NCBI RefSeq assembly: GCF_018320785.1
Contig: NC_054879.1
Coordinates: 45,498,698 to 45,562,697 of the forward strand
Source: Cheilinus undulatus
Taxonomy: Eukaryota > Chordata > Actinopteri > Labriformes > Labridae
DNA length: 64,000 bases
Reading direction: 5' to 3'
The translations under genes were made by a program, and so were the position numbers. Positions 61,401-64,000 of this stretch are shown here, piece by piece; the first letter of the stretch is position 1, and every line of letters starts with the position of its first letter. Below the pieces are notes generated by a model that was not told the DNA's origin, searched no databases, and saw only the letters and a list, made by a program, of their open reading frames with translations.

Positions 61401-63092
61401 CGCAATCACAATACTGGGGATAAAAATTGCAATGACATTATTTTTGCAAATCAATCAGACCTCATATTACACAAACTGTCAATATTTACTGTAAACCGCA
61501 CATACAAGTTTGATTTCAAATTTTAGGCTTTGAAAACTTAAAGGAACATTCACACATATTTGCAGATGATCCTGGTAGATATAGATAATTGTTTAGTCGA
61601 AGTTTCCACAGCAAACAAAAGTATTTAACATACATAATAATAAAAGCTTTATGTCGTTAATAGCAGCACTCTTGTGATGTAGGTATCAGTTGCTGACACA
61701 CCCATAGGGACCCATTTAAAGTAACCTGCTCTACAGGTGAGTCATTCAGGACACTGTTACCTTTGGTGCTGAAGTCATCCACCAGAATGATCTCCTTGAG
61801 GAGGTGTGGTGGAGATCTGTTGAGCACACTGTGCACAGAGCGGAGGAGTGTGGACCACACTTCATCCACGAAACAGAAAATCACACTGGTGGACGGCAAG
61901 TCATTGTGGACAAGATTCTGCTTACACCTGAAAAACAGCAGACAAAAACACAAACTCAGCTGGGTATTTCAAGCACTTCTAGGGATAAAAGGAAAAAGAC
62001 TCACATCTTAGGCCTGGTGTCTGGGATGGCTCGGTCCAGCGGGATCTTGTCACTAAGGTAAACATTGAAGTGTCCTTCATCCCATCTCCTCCTCACCTCT
62101 GACTCCTCACTACGGGCAACATTTGCTGCCTGACCAAACTGGCCCATTGCTTTAGGATCTCTGGGGGCGTTAGTGGCATCCAGAGAGAGCACTTTATGAA
62201 CTCCAGTATCTTTGACAGCATTGGCTTCCTCTTTGGGTTTCTTTTGTGCTTGGACCTTGAGTGCAGGTTTTGGGAGTTCCTTCACAGCCGGCGGTTCACC
62301 TTTTGCCACCTTGTGAACCTGTTCATCCCCTATTTTAAGTTTGTCTTTTTCTTTCGTATCCTCTTTTGGAGGTTGACTTGCCGCTTTACCAGGATGTAAA
62401 TCCTCCTCCTCATGTTGAGTCTCTTTGGTGCCATTTTTGATTTTAGGGTCTTCTTTGACTTCTACGTTTTTCTTTGAGTCCACTTTGTTCTCAGGGATTT
62501 TTACAACATCCTCTTTTTTAATGGGTGCCTTTTCTGTTTTTGGTTGTGGGGTATGTTTAATTTCCTGAATGCCATGTGGCACTTTGGTTTTATTTGAGTG
62601 CACAATTTTATTAGACACATTTAAACCTCTTTTATCCTCTATTTTCACCCCATTTAGATCCAGGTTAACAGCTTCTTTCTTTGCATGATCACCCTGCTTT
62701 GGTGCAACATTCAGCACTTTTTCTTTTTGGTCTAAAGCGATGTGTTTAGGTTTGTCAGTCTTTGGGAGAGAATCTCCTTTGCGGTTAACATTACTGTCCC
62801 CAATATTTTGGTCAAAAATCCTACCATGTCTGTAGACTTTAGCTAGTGGTGCTTGTGTAGCCGAGTCCACCCTCTGAAGTGGGTGTTTGAAGGGTTCTTT
62901 TATGGGTTGTGTCACCCTGGTTTGCTGCCTTTCTCTTTTCAGTTTTTCCTTAACTAGCTTGATATCCTCCTGGTCTACAGTAATGCGGAGAGCAGCCATG
63001 TCTAACAGCAGCCATATGACAGAAGCAATGAACACAAATGCAAGGACCCTCCCACTCCCCCTAAAGTATCTCCTCACCTTCATCATTATCAC
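49430..63092 (-). CDS. galnt5: Polypeptide N-acetylgalactosaminyltransferase 5, complete
   Basis: Golgi type II membrane enzyme that transfers GalNAc from UDP-GalNAc to Ser/Thr, starting mucin-type O-glycans (GT27). Ten coding exons, in transcript order: 63092-62005, 61927-61761, 56946-56827, 54459-54324, 54233-54114, 54036-53919, 53819-53490, 53170-53090, 49938-49786 and 49579-49430. Phases agree, total 2,463 nt, 820 aa (human is about 940). Signal anchor about 16-35 ([20 protein letters not shown]) follows FRGSGR, as in human. Lys/Glu-rich stem about 36-340. Catalytic domain: [16 protein letters not shown], the metal-binding DSH (466-468) and WGGEN (573-577), CSRVGHIFR. Ricin-type lectin domain about 690-820 with CLE and QKWQF. 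The shorter stem explains the length difference. ATGs at residues 1, 3 and 4 are all possible starts. Confidence 0.95.
50423..52728. mobile_element. Possible large hAT-like element in galnt5 intron 9
   Basis: Transcript intron 9 (between the exons at 53170-53090 and 49938-49786... i.e. intron 8 by coding-exon number) has a left end CAGGGATGGAAAGTTACTAA with CTACATTTACTC and a right end ACTTTTACTTAAGTAAATGTACTTTT..CCCCACCTCTG. Flanks ATACAAAG and AGATGAAG match only 5 of 8, so the pairing is uncertain. Inside are a G-run (50940-50950), A-rich tracts near 51150-51180 and a T-run at 52108-52131. The intron is number 8. Confidence 0.4.
54460..55140. other. galnt5: galnt5 intron 3, left part
   Basis: No recognised element or coding similarity between the exon ending the acceptor at 54459 and the minisatellite at 55145. 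Confidence 0.4.
55145..55395. repeat. Purine-rich minisatellite, unit about 36-60 bp, in galnt5 intron 3
   Basis: Units of GAAGAAAGAAGGGATAGAGA, GCAAGATGAGGATGATG and AGGAGA repeat about five times. The strand is nearly all purine, so the minus-strand frame reads as a Ser/Pro/Leu repeat that is not a protein. Confidence 0.8.
55396..56826. other. galnt5: galnt5 intron 3, right part
   Basis: No element ends or coding similarity were recognised. Confidence 0.4.
56947..58372. other. galnt5: galnt5 intron 2, part nearest exon 3
   Basis: No gene or element confidently recognised before the transposon nest beginning at 58373. The frame at 57571-57789 has no recognised similarity. Confidence 0.4.
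58645..59687. mobile_element. hAT-type element (CAGGGGAAGAG / AAAACCACTG ends), minisatellite interior, perfect TSD
   Basis: Left end CAGGGGAAGAGTGAGCCTCC; right end CCCAGGGGAGGCTCGCCTC then ACACTTTTAAAACCACTG. Exact 8-bp target duplication CCCTACAA at 58637-58644 and 59688-59695. The interior at 58850-59420 is the TTTTTGCCACTTTT / CCCATTTTTGCC minisatellite, followed by a segment (TTGGCTCTTTGGTAGAGTAACACTG, near 59493-59517) that resembles the right end of the CAGTGNTACTCAAC family, so a copy of that family may be nested here with its left end lost. Confidence 0.9.
60122..61233. mobile_element. mariner-like element with 28-bp perfect inverted repeats, TA TSD
   Basis: Inverted repeats CAGTGCTTAACAAATTTATT.. 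(60122-60149) and their reverse (61206-61233) are identical, flanked by TA at 60120-60121 and 61234-61235. Copy 1 of the host repeat lacks the insert. The middle is interrupted by the Mutator-like element 60490-61047. No intact transposase. Confidence 0.88.
60490..61047 (-). mobile_element. Mutator-like element carrying a gene fragment, copy 2, nested in the mariner
   Basis: Starts TAACCTGACACGCCAGACGG and ends CATCTGGTTTGCAAAGTTA. Flanking 9-bp AATAATCAT (60481-60489) and AATAATGAT (61048-61056) differ at one base. Stem-loop at 60502-60532. On the minus strand an ATG opens [19 protein letters not shown], then [11 protein letters not shown], directly followed by GTGAGT, a consensus splice donor. 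An ATTGG box and GC-rich sequence precede the ATG. Compare 1976-2503. A RecQ-like helicase N-terminus (the SLK.EQ..A pattern of the Q motif) is the likeliest source, but this rests on a short match. Confidence 0.7.
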
Positions 63093-64000
63093 GTTTTAAA
63101 ACAGAAAATCTTCGTAAAACTACCAAAAACGTCAAACTACATTAACGTGACAGCATGGGCCACCCCGGAGTCGTATGAAAAGTTTTCTTTTCTTTGGAGA
63201 AGTGAGCTGCCTGCGTGGCATGCTTAGCAGTATTACACAGAGCAGCAGTGGCAGCGGTGTTGTCAGTCAGAAATAAAGCAGGCTCGGACTCCTGTAGCCC
63301 ACCACAGAGGTTACAATGTTCACTTATTCTCCCATACCAACCGTGTCTCTCCCGTCATCTCCAACCTCCAGAGGACACCATGTTTCAACCGCAAAAGTTC
63401 ACCGAATTCCTTCAAGAAACGCAGCTACAGTACTCGGCTCTTTGATGGATCTCCTCGTCATAACTTTTACTGACACACGGATTTGTATGAGGACGTAGCA
63501 ACAAACTTCCACCTTGTCAGTAAACTCTGATTGGACAGATTGGCAGGGAAGTTTCTGCCCACGCGGAACTAACAGCAAGCTAGCCGGAATTAGCGAGAGA
63601 CGTAAAGGAAGTTAACACTCACCCTTAAAAATAAAGCATGTGTGCGACTAAAACAGTGACGTAGCTTGAATGGAAGGATATGTTTAATTAAGCAATATCA
63701 TCCGAGATAGAGGGTTATACTGAATATTATCACTGCTGTGATTCGGTCGGTTTATACAATAGCTAAGATTAAAAGTAGTAAAAATGTAATTCAACAACAG
63801 ATTTTTTTAAATTTCACGAGTAAATACTTTTACCTGCTTGTTAGGTAAAGAAAAACACCCCCCAGATAATCCGTAAATTAGAATATGTTGTGCTATTTTA
63901 TGGTACAGGACGATTAATCAAGGAAAACGCGATTGGCTGTAAATATAAGTTAAAAGTACTTTGAACTGTTGGTTAGGCGGAGTGATACACATGGTGAAAA
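63093..64000 (-). promoter_or_regulatory. galnt5: galnt5 5' leader and upstream region
   Basis: Sequence upstream of the galnt5 start. It has scattered CpG (about 63120-63620) but no clear TATA box or island. Plus-strand frames at 63215-63498 show no recognised similarity. The transcription start cannot be placed from sequence. Confidence 0.35.

Larger units (their letters stand above)
58373..61470. mobile_element. TAGGGCTG hAT-like host repeat, copy 2, with nested insertions
   Basis: Left end TAGGGCTGGGCAGTTAACC matches the family of 30385-31476. The body outside the insertions aligns with window positions 1-745. The right terminus is not found; similarity to copy 1 stops at about 61445 (TATTAAATCGCAATCACAAT..). 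Two independent insertions lie within it: a hAT element (58645-59687) and a mariner-like element (60122-61233). Confidence 0.7.

Overview
This window is nuclear DNA from a teleost (ray-finned) fish. It holds intron-split vertebrate genes with GT/AG junctions, AT-rich intergenic sequence, and many fish-type DNA transposons and non-LTR retrotransposon relics. Four protein-coding genes can be read with confidence: the last three exons of acvr1c (+), cytip (+, complete, 8 coding exons, 352 aa), ermn (+, complete, 2 coding exons, 309 aa) and galnt5 (-, complete, 10 coding exons, 820 aa). Every exon junction was phased by hand and the spliced frames close exactly. From memory, the order and relative orientation match human 2q24 (ACVR1C-CYTIP-ERMN-GALNT5, read in the opposite direction), which supports the orthology calls. 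The genes are neighbours, not a pathway: a type I activin/nodal receptor kinase, a PDZ/coiled-coil scaffold, a cytoskeletal actin-binding protein and a Golgi O-glycosylation enzyme.

Layout. 1-4196: old repeats (a hAT-like fragment, a LINE relic, a Mutator-like element, a hAT element) in the upstream acvr1c intron. 4197-6771: acvr1c 3' exons. 6.8-15.6 kb: intergenic, with a tandem duplication, a hAT MITE, a longer hAT-like element and a Tc1 relic. 15.6-20.7 kb: cytip, with a very young-looking MITE in intron 5. 21-33 kb: dense nested transposons and minisatellites, plus an isolated CpG-rich island at 28.67-28.99 kb. 33.4-38 kb: a block of satellites with larger duplicated modules. 38-40.6 kb: LINE relic and a piggyBac-like MITE. 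45.5-46.7 kb: ermn. 49.4-63.1 kb: galnt5, whose intron 2 holds a multi-layer nest of transposons.

The most interesting signals are: (1) two related Mutator-like elements (9-bp target duplications) that carry the same promoter-like segment and short helicase-like first exon ending in a splice donor, like a captured gene fragment; (2) one degenerate minisatellite, roughly (GCCACTTTT-AACCCATTTTT)n, inside hAT-type elements with different terminal repeats; (3) several transposon insertions with exact target duplications read directly from the sequence, including nests with a visible empty site; (4) an orphan CpG island with an E2F-type motif and no recognised gene, followed by two unassigned exon-like segments. 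No tRNA or rRNA gene, CRISPR array or intact viral genome was found.
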